A DNA stretch of 25,711 nt from an uncultured Bacteroidales bacterium (GTDB lineage Bacteria; Bacteroidota; Bacteroidia; Bacteroidales; UBA932), in contig CAJUEK010000036.1 in assembly GCA_910585445.1 (NCBI GenBank), positions 1 to 25,711 on the forward strand, in the 5' to 3' direction. The translations under genes and the position numbers were made by a program. Positions within the stretch are counted from its first letter, which is position 1. Every line of letters begins with the position of its first letter. Positions 5,971-15,718 of this stretch are shown piece by piece. The notes beneath the pieces were generated by a model that saw only the letters and a program-made list of their open reading frames with translations, ran no database searches and had not been told where the DNA came from.

Positions 5971-8829
5971 TCAGTTGATTTTGGCGACAATGTTGTCTAT
6001 GAACATACGCTTTCCGCCGCTCTTGGTGTAGTCAATATTTCCTGTTGACTTATCCAGAAGGTCGGTAGCCACAATCGTTATTCTCGTATCCTTGTCAGCC
6101 CCGGAAATCTCAGCCGAGACATTTGTCCAGAAAATCTCTCCCTTGCCCTGAGGAGTGGAAAGTTCATCGCTGTACTTAGTCCCATTGGCAAAAGTACCGT
6201 TACCGGTAATCATCAAAGTCAGAGTATACTTGTCTATCGTTCCGTCTCCCTGGACCATCCTTGCCCAGTCAAACGAAAGGGTAAAAGCCTGTCCGCCAGC
6301 ATCCATCGAAGGAAGAGTCAATGATGTCTGGCTCTTGGTCGATGTCTTGCCCATCTTCAGGTAGCAGTCCTGGAGATAAAGGACATCGTTTGCCCCGTCT
6401 GCCTTGCCCGGGATGTAATATCCGATTTCATTGCACAACGGAACAAAAGCAGCCTTTATCGCAGCCGTAGTATAGATATTAGGGGCCTTTGCACCCAAAT
6501 CCTTGGAGCCTACGGTGTCATAGTTTCCTTCACCTAACGCCTTGACTATAGGTGCAAGCCATGAGAAATCATCCGCGAAAATAACATCGGTTCCGTGCTG
6601 CACGATTCTGTACTCGCAAGTAAAGTCATATTTTTCGTTATGGAATGTCACCGCGATGTCTCTTGAAAGGCCGGCATTTGCAGGAACTGTAAAATCCATG
6701 TCATATTCACCTGCCGGAGTCACGCCCGTCGGCAATGAAAGGACATCCGAGCTTACAGTAAAGTCAACATTTGCCTCAATATGTACCGGAACAGAAGCCC
6801 CCCCCGAAGCAGGAATGAAAGCAAGTCCGCGAGGAAGCGTCATGTCAATCCTCGGCTCGAAATTGTCCTGTGTGACATTAAGCACAGCCTCAAGCTCTCC
6901 CTGACGGAATCTTACAAAGCCAGTCCTCTTTGCCCCTGTCATGTTAGGTGCCGCCACGAAACGATGCTCCCTGACCTCAACCAAAGCCCTGGTATCAACA
7001 GCCGGAACCACGGAAATCCATTCGGAAGCCTCAATCTCATAGTCCACATTAGCCTGAACCTTGGCCGCAAACTCCTCGCCCTCACCTATTACTGTCACGT
7101 AATTTCCGCCTACTACACTGATAAGAGGCTCAAGCTCACCGCCGGCAGCAGACTGGATGACAAGAATATTTTTCTTTGATATTCCGGACTTGACCTCAAT
7201 CATGCCTTTCCTTATAACGGAAAGGTCACTGTCAGAGCAAGTCACAACGACATTGTTCTGCTGCTCGGCAACTCCGGTACCGTTTTCAATCGTAATCCAT
7301 GGAACATTTGAAGTCACGGTATAGTCCATGTCCGAATTGACCACGATAGTCTTTGAAGTTTCAGGATTGCCCTCAAAAGTAAGGACACCGCCTTCCTCAA
7401 GGCCAGAAATGCTGATATTTGCAGGAGTCATGTCCTCAGTTCCCGCTGCCACACATGAAATAGTCGGCTGGCTGACACTTCCCGTCCTATAGGAAATACG
7501 TGAAGTTCCTCCGTTTGGAGCAGCCAAGGCTCCGGCTCCGGAAGCCTGCCAGTTGGCAGCGCAGATAAAGCGGAATTCTACAGAGGCTGTGGTGTTCTCA
7601 TATTTCACAGAAGATGACACTACGGTATTCGTGCTTCCGTCACTTTCCATAGCATGAGTATATGAGACTGCATAGCCAGGCTCTTCCGTGGTCAATGACT
7701 TGCCTGCCACCTTCCACTCTTCTCCGTCAAGATATTCAAGCCTCCAGAACTTGTGTCCAGTCTTGGAGCATCTCGTTTCAAACACTATCTTCAATATAGT
7801 TCCACTTGAAACCGGAGTATCAGCGATGAATCCCCAATAGTCTCCAGGCCATACACCGGTCACATAAGGCTCTCCTGTTCCTCCAGTTACACGCGTAAAT
7901 GCATTGGCAGGGTCTGCCTTACCTTCCGCTTCGACAAAAACGAAACGTCCTTCTCCAGTAGTAGCACTTCCGTAGCCCTCAGACGCGAAAGTTCCGTTGA
8001 AATTCGCCTCTTCAGCACTTCCAAGACCGACAGACCATGAAACCGGGAAACCGGTTATGTCAACATCTTTTCCATACTGGGTCAAAGGAATTGACTTGTT
8101 GAACTTTGGCTCCGATTCGCAGATTATGTTCACTATAGCACCTCTTATCACACCGTCCGAATTGTCAGAAGCCTTTACCGTTATGGTATCAATCTTCTGG
8201 CCGGCAGGATGTACGGTAAGGTCCTTAAGCCAGTCCAGGTCAGCGGTAGCATACTGCTCGTCAGGAACAATCTCGTATGTCCAGTCAACGTTGGCCGTCA
8301 CTACGATATTCTTGCGGGCGGTATCGTCCTTGTTGATATCAACCTTGGCCACGGAGGCCTTGAGAAAGTCAACATTGGCTTCCTGGTTAATGATTATCAT
8401 TCCCGGAACCTGAGTCTCTGACTTGCCGTCATTCACGAAAATGTTATAATATGCAGTACGCGACTCAGTCTGGTCATTATTCCTTTCCACAAGGAAAAGG
8501 AAACGGCCTTCCTTATCACCCTCGGCAGGGAATGGCCTTACCCATTCCTGTCCGTCTTCTGCAGCCACAATCTTCCAAGACATGTTGGAAGCCACATTAA
8601 AAATATCCGCTGCGAGAATCTCGTTGTTCTTATTGGCTGACACCGCATACTGAAATGCGGACAGGTCAAGTTCATACTGATTGCCCGCCGACAAAGAAAG
8701 CACAACATTGCCTGATGCATCGGTAACGGTAAAATCCGGCACCAAAGTCAGCTCATCCTGGCAAGCTGCCGACAGCACAAGCCCCGAAACAGCCGCAGCA
8801 ATCTTCAATATCTTATTCATAATCATCAT
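5971..8829 (-). CDS. BACON-domain surface lipoprotein (SusE/SGBP-position protein)
   Basis: A 952-residue lipoprotein in the position normally held by a surface glycan-binding protein, directly after SusD (8-base gap). The signal peptide ends at SAAC with Cys23. The next residues QDEL are acidic, consistent with Bacteroidetes lipoprotein export to the cell surface. It contains a series of beta-sandwich repeats of BACON type with the recurring 'NVDWTYEI / SNVPWITI / ANVDYEIE' pattern: roughly residues 35-150, 155-255, 470-560, 565-655 and 660-748. They are interrupted by a different jelly-roll-like module (about 258-455). A final beta-rich domain (750-952) starts FADDFSWLAP. There are no catalytic motifs. 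BACON domains are usually spacers or binding modules, so a ligand-capture role is likely, but the ligand is unknown. Three ATGs (8829, 8826, 8820) are possible starts. Confidence 0.85.
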   Translation of the reverse strand: MMIMNKILKIAAAVSGLVLSAACQDELTLVPDFTVTDASGNVVLSLSAGNQYELDLSAFQYAVSANKNNEILAADIFNVASNMSWKIVAAEDGQEWVRPFPAEGDKEGRFLFLVERNNDQTESRTAYYNIFVNDGKSETQVPGMIIINQEANVDFLKASVAKVDINKDDTARKNIVVTANVDWTYEIVPDEQYATADLDWLKDLTVHPAGQKIDTITVKASDNSDGVIRGAIVNIICESEPKFNKSIPLTQYGKDVDITGFPVSWSVGLGSAEEANFNGTFASEGYGSATTGEGRFVFVEAEGKADPANAFTRVTGGTGEPYVTGVWPGDYWGFIADTPVSSGTILKIVFETRCSKTGHKFWRLEYLDGEEWKVAGKSLTTEEPGYAVSYTHAMESDGSTNTVVSSSVKYENTTASVEFRFICAANWQASGAGALAAPNGGTSRISYRTGSVSQPTISCVAAGTEDMTPANISISGLEEGGVLTFEGNPETSKTIVVNSDMDYTVTSNVPWITIENGTGVAEQQNNVVVTCSDSDLSVIRKGMIEVKSGISKKNILVIQSAAGGELEPLISVVGGNYVTVIGEGEEFAAKVQANVDYEIEASEWISVVPAVDTRALVEVREHRFVAAPNMTGAKRTGFVRFRQGELEAVLNVTQDNFEPRIDMTLPRGLAFIPASGGASVPVHIEANVDFTVSSDVLSLPTGVTPAGEYDMDFTVPANAGLSRDIAVTFHNEKYDFTCEYRIVQHGTDVIFADDFSWLAPIVKALGEGNYDTVGSKDLGAKAPNIYTTAAIKAAFVPLCNEIGYYIPGKADGANDVLYLQDCYLKMGKTSTKSQTSLTLPSMDAGGQAFTLSFDWARMVQGDGTIDKYTLTLMITGNGTFANGTKYSDELSTPQGKGEIFWTNVSAEISGADKDTRITIVATDLLDKSTGNIDYTKSGGKRMFIDNIVAKIN

Positions 8830-8837
8830 TTTTACAA

Positions 8838-10427
8838 TTATTTGGCTTCATATGGATTGCGGTGACTTCCGCCATTGAGCTTCTTGTAGCTCCAGACCAA
8901 AGCCGTATGCATGTCATTTGCACCTCCCATACGTTCCAGTGCAATCCCGACATTCGCACTATTTGTCGAAACGGTATAATTAGGATAGCCGAAACGTGTA
9001 GGCAATTCAAAATTATTGGAAATAGTACCGTCACCTATTGTAAGAACAGGATATTCAGTTCTTCTCCACTCATTGTACGGTTCGAAAAGGACATAATAAA
9101 GCGACAACCATTTCTGTGAAAGCACCAGTTCCTCCTGTGAGCCGTAAATGCTTTCCTCAGTGCCGGCATTGTCGAATGAGCCGATTGCTGAAGCAAGGAA
9201 AGTATCCACATCCTTGGCCTTGATAGGACGGGCCTTTGCAGTGAAAGTATTGTATGCGGACCATTTTTCCATGCTGGCTGCAACAGCCTTCTCATAATAG
9301 GCCTTGACTGTCTCCGGCAAATTCAGCTTGCCTTTCAGCTTGCCTTCAGCATATATGAAAAGCAGCTCTGAATAATCCATGTAGAACGCATCCATTTCAG
9401 GACGTGCAAGCAACTCATAGTTCGGAATCGCAGCCCCTTCATCAGCGGCGTTCTTCTGTCCCTCTGTACATCCGGAAATAGTGCCTTTCCATTTGCCGGA
9501 ACGCATCTTCGCCCAATAATTCAAGCGCGGGTCCTCATATGTCGCATTTCCGTCAGCATCCAGCACAGTCATCATCTTGATGACCTGCTCTGTCACCCTG
9601 TGTCCGGTAAAGTCGCTTTCAGTAATCTTGTCGTTTCCGAAATATGACATATAAGGGTCTGTAACCTTAAATCTCACCCTCGCATTGTCATCATTGGAAG
9701 TGAATACAGGATACATGGACGGATTGTCGATAATCTCCTGCATCTGCGCCCAGTATTTGTCATTTATGCCGCTTACGCGCAGCAACAGCCTAAGCTTCAG
9801 TGAATTGGCGAATTTGCGCCATGAGGCGGCATCATCATCATACATTCCGTCCAGGCCGGTCCTGACAGGCTTCGGATTCCTGGAGAAAATGACATTGGCA
9901 CTGTCCAGGTCACGGAGCAGATAGCCGAAAACATCCTCCTGGGAATCAAAAGCAGGCTCCAGTATGCCCTCGGTCCTTCCCTTGTATGCCTCCACAAATG
10001 GAATGTCACCGAACAGGGATACCAGATTGGACAGGCAGTGCACCTTCATCACAAGGCCTACGCCCTCAAGGAACTTGTCCCCGTCCCTTACGGCAAGGTC
10101 TATCATGTGGTGGGAGTCAAAACCATACCTGGCATAAGCGTCCCATACGGACTGCCAGTTTCCTCCGGTTATGCTGTACATATGCTCCTGACGTGTCGCG
10201 CCGGCTGTGTAGGCTGTCATCTGGACAAGCTCATTGTTCCAGAAATAGGAATAGTTCTGCACATTCCTCGCGGTTCCGTAAATAATAGGCTCCACGCAAT
10301 TGTATGCCTTCTCCTGGCCAAACAGGAATTTGTTCGGATTGGTATTGATGTCCTCAAAGTTATGAGTACATGACACCAGGCAGCCGAGAGACACAGAAGC
10401 GGCAATTATTGATTTGATATTTTTCAT
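8838..10427 (-). CDS. SusD/RagB-family outer-membrane lipoprotein (SusD-like 2 type)
   Basis: The lid and ligand-binding partner of the SusC channel. The signal peptide ends in LVSC with Cys20, followed by THNFEDINTNPNKF, a start typical of the SusD-like 2 subgroup. Helical TPR-like segments (about 85-200) contain NLVSLFGDIPFVEAY, a hallmark string of SusD proteins. The C-terminal half ends in a family-typical block, RFGYPNYT to NPYEAK. The length of 529 residues is normal. It begins two bases after the SusC stop, so the two are translated together. The partner in this operon is a phosphoesterase instead of a glycoside hydrolase, so the ligand may be a phosphorylated molecule; that is inference. 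Confidence 0.93.
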   Translation of the reverse strand: MKNIKSIIAASVSLGCLVSCTHNFEDINTNPNKFLFGQEKAYNCVEPIIYGTARNVQNYSYFWNNELVQMTAYTAGATRQEHMYSITGGNWQSVWDAYARYGFDSHHMIDLAVRDGDKFLEGVGLVMKVHCLSNLVSLFGDIPFVEAYKGRTEGILEPAFDSQEDVFGYLLRDLDSANVIFSRNPKPVRTGLDGMYDDDAASWRKFANSLKLRLLLRVSGINDKYWAQMQEIIDNPSMYPVFTSNDDNARVRFKVTDPYMSYFGNDKITESDFTGHRVTEQVIKMMTVLDADGNATYEDPRLNYWAKMRSGKWKGTISGCTEGQKNAADEGAAIPNYELLARPEMDAFYMDYSELLFIYAEGKLKGKLNLPETVKAYYEKAVAASMEKWSAYNTFTAKARPIKAKDVDTFLASAIGSFDNAGTEESIYGSQEELVLSQKWLSLYYVLFEPYNEWRRTEYPVLTIGDGTISNNFELPTRFGYPNYTVSTNSANVGIALERMGGANDMHTALVWSYKKLNGGSHRNPYEAK

Positions 10428-10429
10428 AA

Positions 10430-13400
10430 TCAGAATTTCAATTTAAGGTTTACACCATAGGACCTGTTCATAGGGAACGAGCCGGACTCGATTCCCTTGA
10501 GGATATTTCCTCCGTTCAAGGTTCCCACCTCCGGGTCATAGAACGGGAAATCGGATATGCAGAACAGGTTGGTAGCATATGCAGCTACGGATATGCCCTG
10601 GAATACCTTGGTCTTCTTCATCAGGTCTGCCGGAAAACTATATTCCAGTCTGAGTTCTTTCAATTTGAGATATGATGTATCATAAATGTACTCTTCGAAG
10701 TTATAGCGGTCACCCTGTCCCTTGTTCCAGTAAGTCACGACATTGGATGTGACAGTCTCATTAGGCTTGCAGATGGCATTTCCGTCCTCGTCAGTTCCGA
10801 TTACGTTATAGCCGGGAGCAATGAATCCGTCATACCTGCCCTCAAGAGAGTTCTTCAGTTTTCCCTGATATCCGAGGCAGGCAGCTGTCACCGAATATGT
10901 CTTTCCGCCTATCTGCGCGGCGAACGTCATCCCCAGGCTAAGATTCTTCCATCTTAGAGATGTGGAGAAACCTCCTATCCAGTCAGGGTTCACATTTCCG
11001 AGATACCTCAATTCATCGGAAGAGCTCGGAAGTCCTGTCGCCTCGCTGATTATAGTCTGGCCCGAGCAGTCTATCCTGTTTCCGTCAGCATCGAGATAAT
11101 ATGAGCCGGCAGGTGTCTTAGAGAGGCCCTTAGCCCAGATTTCACCCATTTCACGCCCTACATAATTATATATGAAAAGACGGCTGCCGATTGTGGTTCC
11201 GTAATCCGTCTGGTGAGGATTGTTGTTGTCCCATCCTTCGTACATCCTCATAAGCTTTCCTATGTTCCTTGAAGCATTTACGGCTATGCTCCATGTCCAG
11301 TCCTTTGTCTTGACTGGAATGAAGTTGGCAGAAAGCTCGATTCCCTCATTTCTGATAAGTCCTATATTCTGGGTATAATACTTTGAACCTGTCATATAGT
11401 CATAAGGGACATCATAAATCTGATTGGTAATGTCCGAACGGTAAATGGCGACATCAAATCCTATCCTGTTCTTCAGGAACTTGGCTTCGAGACCGACTTC
11501 ATAAGTAGCCACTTTCTCCGGTTCAAGATCATACTTCGGAGCTGTCGCAGCAGGGCGGAATCCTCCAGGGAACTCCGTGTTTGTCAAGGTATAGTCAAGA
11601 GCATACGGGCTTGTATCCTTTCCCACGTTTGCCCATGAGGCACGTAGCTTAAGATATGTGAACCAAGGAGCATTGATCTGGAAGTTGAAAATCTTGTCAA
11701 ACATGACACTCGCGCTCACCGACGGATAGAAATAAGACCAGTTGCCGCGTGCGAGGGTTGAAGACCAGTCATTACGTCCCGTGACGTCGAGATAGACCAT
11801 ATCGTTCCATCCCAGCGAGATGATTCCGTAAAGGCTGTTCACGACTTTCCTTGACCTGTATGCTGAGTAGTCAGGCTGCGTTCCCACAGGACAGTTGATC
11901 GTGTTGTATATATTCTCTATCAGCAGGCGCTCCAGCGAATACTTCCAGCTTCTGCGGCTGTAAGACATGTTGTTGCCGCCAAGGCCCGCCGTCAATGTCA
12001 GCCTGTCATTTAAAAAGCTGTTATTGTATTTGAGCATGAAGTCCGTATTGATTTCCATAACGAAATTTGACTGCTCACGATAGAATCCCTGCGGATAGTT
12101 ATAAGAGTAGAACGGCTTGCGCTGAGTCCTGAATTCATTGTTCATGTCAAGACCTGTCCTGATGTCAAGGGTAAGGTTCTTGGTAAAATCAATGTTGAGC
12201 CCCACTGTACCGAAAATCCTGTCCTTGTCCATAGAGTTGGTCATTTCATAAAGGATACGGTATGGGTTATAGTAATTGTCACGTCCTATGAGATAGTCCG
12301 GATTATTGAAAGTCTCGCTGTTGTACCTGCCGTTGAAATATTCATTGGCATAATCCTTCATGCTGTCTGTATTCTTGCTCCATACAAGCTGATACATCAC
12401 TGAGTTGTTGTTATACGCGCTTGAAGGCATATTGTCAGAATCAGTCCTGTAATAATTCACCTTCGCATTCAGCTTGATATACTTTGACATCTGCGTGTTG
12501 AATGTCAAGGCCACGGACTGCTTGGTATATCCGGTGTTCGGGAGTATCCAGTCATTTCTGGTGTCTTTCAGGGAAAGACGGGCGCTTGTCCCCTTTCCGT
12601 TGCCTCCTTCTATCGTTACCGAGTTGTCCCAAGTAGTTCCTGTCTTGAAGATACCCGTGTACCAGTCATCCTGATATACCCACGGAGTCGGGGTAATCTT
12701 CCCTGTCTCCCAGTCCATTCCGGCATACTGATAACGGAGCTTGTTCGCATCAAAGGCCTCACCGAACGCGTAACGGCTCTGGTTGCGTCCCTGGCTTTCA
12801 CCAGTATAAGTAGAGCCCCAGAAGTTATAAGGATTCTCCCCCATGTCAGCTCCGGAGCCATACTGTGTCTGGAAATCAGGCCAATATCCCGGACAGTCGG
12901 CCGTAAAAGAAGAACTTACAGTCACGCCGATTCCCTTGACAGTCGAACCGGATTTTGTAGTTATTATAATGGCACCGTTACCTGCACGTGAACCATAGAG
13001 GGCAGTAGCGGCTGCACCCTTAAGCACTGTTATGGATTCAATGTCATCAGGGTTGATGTCAGACGCTCCGTCACCGAAGTCCACAGGAGCATCCTGATTG
13101 GTATAAAGCGAACCGGAGGCATTCGATATGCTGCCTGAGGTAATCGGAACACCGTCAACGACAAAGAGGGCGCTGCTGTTGCCGCTCAAAGACGATTCTC
13201 CACGGACAACTACCTTCTGGGAGCCGATAGGTCCGGATGAAGCACTGTTGAACTGCACACCGGCCACCTTTCCCTGAAGTCCGTTAAGCCAGTTGCTGTT
13301 CTGTACGGTAGCAAGCGATTCGCCGGAAACATCAGTAGCTGCATATCCGAGCGACCTCTTCTCCCTCTTCATGCCAAGGGCCGTGACGATTACCTCTTCA

Positions 13401-13723
13401 AGCATCTGGCTGTCCGGCTTCATTACAAATTCATAGAATCCGGACTTGCCCACGACAGTCTTCTGGTCAATATACCCCATGAACTGCACAAGCAGGACGT
13501 CTCCTTCCTTTGCCTTCAAATTGAATTTACCGTCAATGTCGGTCATTGAAGCGACATTGGTGCCTTCAACGATAACCATTGCGCCTATCATCGGCATGGA
13601 TTTGTCCGTGTCATAAACGATACCTTTTATTTCGCTTTGGGCGAACGCCGTCATATTTGCAGACAGCAGCATCCCGACAGTCAAAATCCAAGATAACAAT
13701 GACATTTTGATAATTCTTGTCAT
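10430..13723 (-). CDS. SusC/RagA-family TonB-dependent outer-membrane transporter
   Basis: An energised outer-membrane channel. The Sec signal peptide (residues 1-29) ends TAFAQ. A carboxypeptidase-regulatory-like domain follows (about 31-110, starting EIKGIVYDT), then the SusC signature EEVIVTALGMKREKRSLGYA (about 114-133), the plug domain with NGLQGKVAGVQ and VVVRGESSLSG, and a 22-strand barrel ending in the aromatic-rich GVNLKLKF. At 1097 residues it has the usual length. There is no N-terminal STN domain, so it should not signal to an anti-sigma factor itself, and no sigma or anti-sigma pair is nearby. It follows the phosphoesterase gene after 31 bases and is coupled to SusD. Confidence 0.95.
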   Translation of the reverse strand: MTRIIKMSLLSWILTVGMLLSANMTAFAQSEIKGIVYDTDKSMPMIGAMVIVEGTNVASMTDIDGKFNLKAKEGDVLLVQFMGYIDQKTVVGKSGFYEFVMKPDSQMLEEVIVTALGMKREKRSLGYAATDVSGESLATVQNSNWLNGLQGKVAGVQFNSASSGPIGSQKVVVRGESSLSGNSSALFVVDGVPITSGSISNASGSLYTNQDAPVDFGDGASDINPDDIESITVLKGAAATALYGSRAGNGAIIITTKSGSTVKGIGVTVSSSFTADCPGYWPDFQTQYGSGADMGENPYNFWGSTYTGESQGRNQSRYAFGEAFDANKLRYQYAGMDWETGKITPTPWVYQDDWYTGIFKTGTTWDNSVTIEGGNGKGTSARLSLKDTRNDWILPNTGYTKQSVALTFNTQMSKYIKLNAKVNYYRTDSDNMPSSAYNNNSVMYQLVWSKNTDSMKDYANEYFNGRYNSETFNNPDYLIGRDNYYNPYRILYEMTNSMDKDRIFGTVGLNIDFTKNLTLDIRTGLDMNNEFRTQRKPFYSYNYPQGFYREQSNFVMEINTDFMLKYNNSFLNDRLTLTAGLGGNNMSYSRRSWKYSLERLLIENIYNTINCPVGTQPDYSAYRSRKVVNSLYGIISLGWNDMVYLDVTGRNDWSSTLARGNWSYFYPSVSASVMFDKIFNFQINAPWFTYLKLRASWANVGKDTSPYALDYTLTNTEFPGGFRPAATAPKYDLEPEKVATYEVGLEAKFLKNRIGFDVAIYRSDITNQIYDVPYDYMTGSKYYTQNIGLIRNEGIELSANFIPVKTKDWTWSIAVNASRNIGKLMRMYEGWDNNNPHQTDYGTTIGSRLFIYNYVGREMGEIWAKGLSKTPAGSYYLDADGNRIDCSGQTIISEATGLPSSSDELRYLGNVNPDWIGGFSTSLRWKNLSLGMTFAAQIGGKTYSVTAACLGYQGKLKNSLEGRYDGFIAPGYNVIGTDEDGNAICKPNETVTSNVVTYWNKGQGDRYNFEEYIYDTSYLKLKELRLEYSFPADLMKKTKVFQGISVAAYATNLFCISDFPFYDPEVGTLNGGNILKGIESGSFPMNRSYGVNLKLKF

Positions 13724-13754
13724 AATGGTTTTGTTTTGTTGTTAAAATATTTGT

Positions 13755-15704
13755 TTAGAGTTTATAGTTGTCAACCGAGAATCTTTTCGGCCTCTTCATG
13801 GATTCCTTGAAGACATTTCCGAAACGGTCAGTAACCTTTATCTCCAGCTGCGAGTCGGCTGCCGCGGCCTTCACGACAAACATATGCGGTGTCGCCTCAG
13901 TAGGAAACGAAGCTGCCGCATTCTTGTTGAGACGCTTGGCAGTATAGGCAATCAGGTGGAGAGGGTCGCAGACGGACACTTTCTCAACACTCAATTGGCG
14001 GCCACCTTCAGTAACCTCAACGGTCCACTCAGGGTCATAATCCCATACGTTTATATAAACATAGTTTTCCGAGCTTGGAGCGACAAAATCCTTGGCATAG
14101 TCCAGGAACTTGTTGGCATGCGAGTCATCCGCAGAAGGCACATAAACGGACGTTGACATCTCAATGGCATTCCTGTCATAAGTCCGGAACTGCAAGTCAG
14201 CAGATTTCCCGGTAGGCTTGAACTGCCATGAAAACGATGTGTTCCCGATTTCCATTATGCGGTATCCTCCAGGCGCGCCATCCTGACCGATATGTATTCC
14301 CGGAGTCTCATACGCGCTCCACCACCATGTCGCGCATACGGCGCCTGTATTATGCTCGTAAATATTGTCCGTCCCCAATTTATCGACATTATATACCTTA
14401 TGGGAATGAGCCGTAAGGAAATGGACCTCGGTGTAAGATTTCACGATATTCACTATGGACGACGTGTTCGTCAGGTTAGACAGGCCGTTGTCACGGTAGA
14501 GAGGCGCATGCATGGCTATTACCAAAGGCGTATCATAAGACACATGCTCCAGGTCCTTCTTGAGCCAGTCAACCTGCTCCTTGACAAGATTGCGCCTGTA
14601 ATCACGGCTGTCGGCGTCACCGGCACCCGTATTTGTGCATTCGATATCATCCAGGACAACATAATGTACCTTGCCGATATTGAAAGAATAATAAGTTGGG
14701 GCAACTGTCTTCTTATATTTGGTGACGGTGTAGAAGTCTCCGGCAAAAGCCATGTCATGGTCATGGTTCCCGATGGTATGGAAAATCGTCAGGTTCTTGA
14801 TTGCATTGATGTCTCTCACGTAAGTCGAGAGGTCATATGAATTGGTTACCCAGTAGCAGTCCCATGACATGTCTCCTAAAGTGAGCGCATAAATCTTCTT
14901 GCCTGTGTTTTCTGTCACATACTGATTGATATCCTTGATGAACTCCGCAAACTGCTTTTTGTCATCCGTCCTGTTGGCAAGGTGCATGTCTCCGAAAACA
15001 AGCATAGTATGATTTGTCTGGTCACCGCTCTGCACAAGAGTAAAATCCACCCTTTCAGCCTCATCTGCAGGCTTACCCAGCTGGAAATAATGTTCAGGAA
15101 AAACTCCGTCGTTCAAAGTCTCATATCCCGACGGGACTGAAATGAAGACATAACTGTGTTTCTTTGCAGATCTCATCTGGTATATGCCCTCCTTGTCTGT
15201 CCTTACCACCTCTATGCCATCTGAAACGACGACATTCTCAAGTCCCTTGCCGTCACACGTGACCGCTCCGTATATCGTGACACCGTCTTCCGGCTCTATG
15301 TCGATAGCCGGGGCATTCACAATCAGCATGTCACACGTCCCGACAAGCTTCTTCGCTTCACCCCTGCGGACATATATCCTGTATTCCTCTGATATCATTC
15401 CGTCCGGAATCCTGACCGAGAACGAGACTTTTCCAAGTTCAAATATCTCACAATCAAATGATGAAGAAGCACTTTCAAAAAGAATGCGGTCTGTCTTCAA
15501 AGGAGCCTTGGAAAGAATCATTATCCTGAAACTGATGCACCCGTCATCAGAATTGACCCTCATTTGAGACGGCACCTCAAACTCAACATCCAGCGCGGCA
15601 CCATCCCCCTCCGCACCAGGCTTATTGCAGGAAAGAGAGGACAAAGAACCCAGCAGGACAGCAGCGCAAAGCGCAATCCGGTGCAACATTGAATTTATTT
15701 TCAT
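13755..15704 (-). CDS. Calcineurin-like metallophosphoesterase lipoprotein
   Basis: An exported phosphoesterase, probably a phosphodiesterase. The lipoprotein signal peptide ends at Cys26. An Ig-like N-terminal region (about 35-130) leads into a MetallophosN-type domain (143-225, starting TIYGAVTCDG). The catalytic domain (232-500) carries the complete set of metal ligands: GDMH (Asp239, His241), GDMSWD (Asp278), GNHDHD (Asn313, His314), MHAP (His399) and AHSH (His433, His435). A MetallophosC-type domain follows (about 515-640). This architecture is known from Bacteroidetes but the substrate is usually unassigned. It lies between glpT (14-base gap) and SusC (31-base gap). An organophosphodiester such as a glycerophosphodiester is the simplest substrate given the transporter next to it. 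No acidic run follows Cys26, so a periplasmic location is as likely as the surface. Confidence 0.88.
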   Translation of the reverse strand: MKINSMLHRIALCAAVLLGSLSSLSCNKPGAEGDGAALDVEFEVPSQMRVNSDDGCISFRIMILSKAPLKTDRILFESASSSFDCEIFELGKVSFSVRIPDGMISEEYRIYVRRGEAKKLVGTCDMLIVNAPAIDIEPEDGVTIYGAVTCDGKGLENVVVSDGIEVVRTDKEGIYQMRSAKKHSYVFISVPSGYETLNDGVFPEHYFQLGKPADEAERVDFTLVQSGDQTNHTMLVFGDMHLANRTDDKKQFAEFIKDINQYVTENTGKKIYALTLGDMSWDCYWVTNSYDLSTYVRDINAIKNLTIFHTIGNHDHDMAFAGDFYTVTKYKKTVAPTYYSFNIGKVHYVVLDDIECTNTGAGDADSRDYRRNLVKEQVDWLKKDLEHVSYDTPLVIAMHAPLYRDNGLSNLTNTSSIVNIVKSYTEVHFLTAHSHKVYNVDKLGTDNIYEHNTGAVCATWWWSAYETPGIHIGQDGAPGGYRIMEIGNTSFSWQFKPTGKSADLQFRTYDRNAIEMSTSVYVPSADDSHANKFLDYAKDFVAPSSENYVYINVWDYDPEWTVEVTEGGRQLSVEKVSVCDPLHLIAYTAKRLNKNAAASFPTEATPHMFVVKAAAADSQLEIKVTDRFGNVFKESMKRPKRFSVDNYKL

Positions 15705-15718
15705 CTTGTCTTTTCTGG

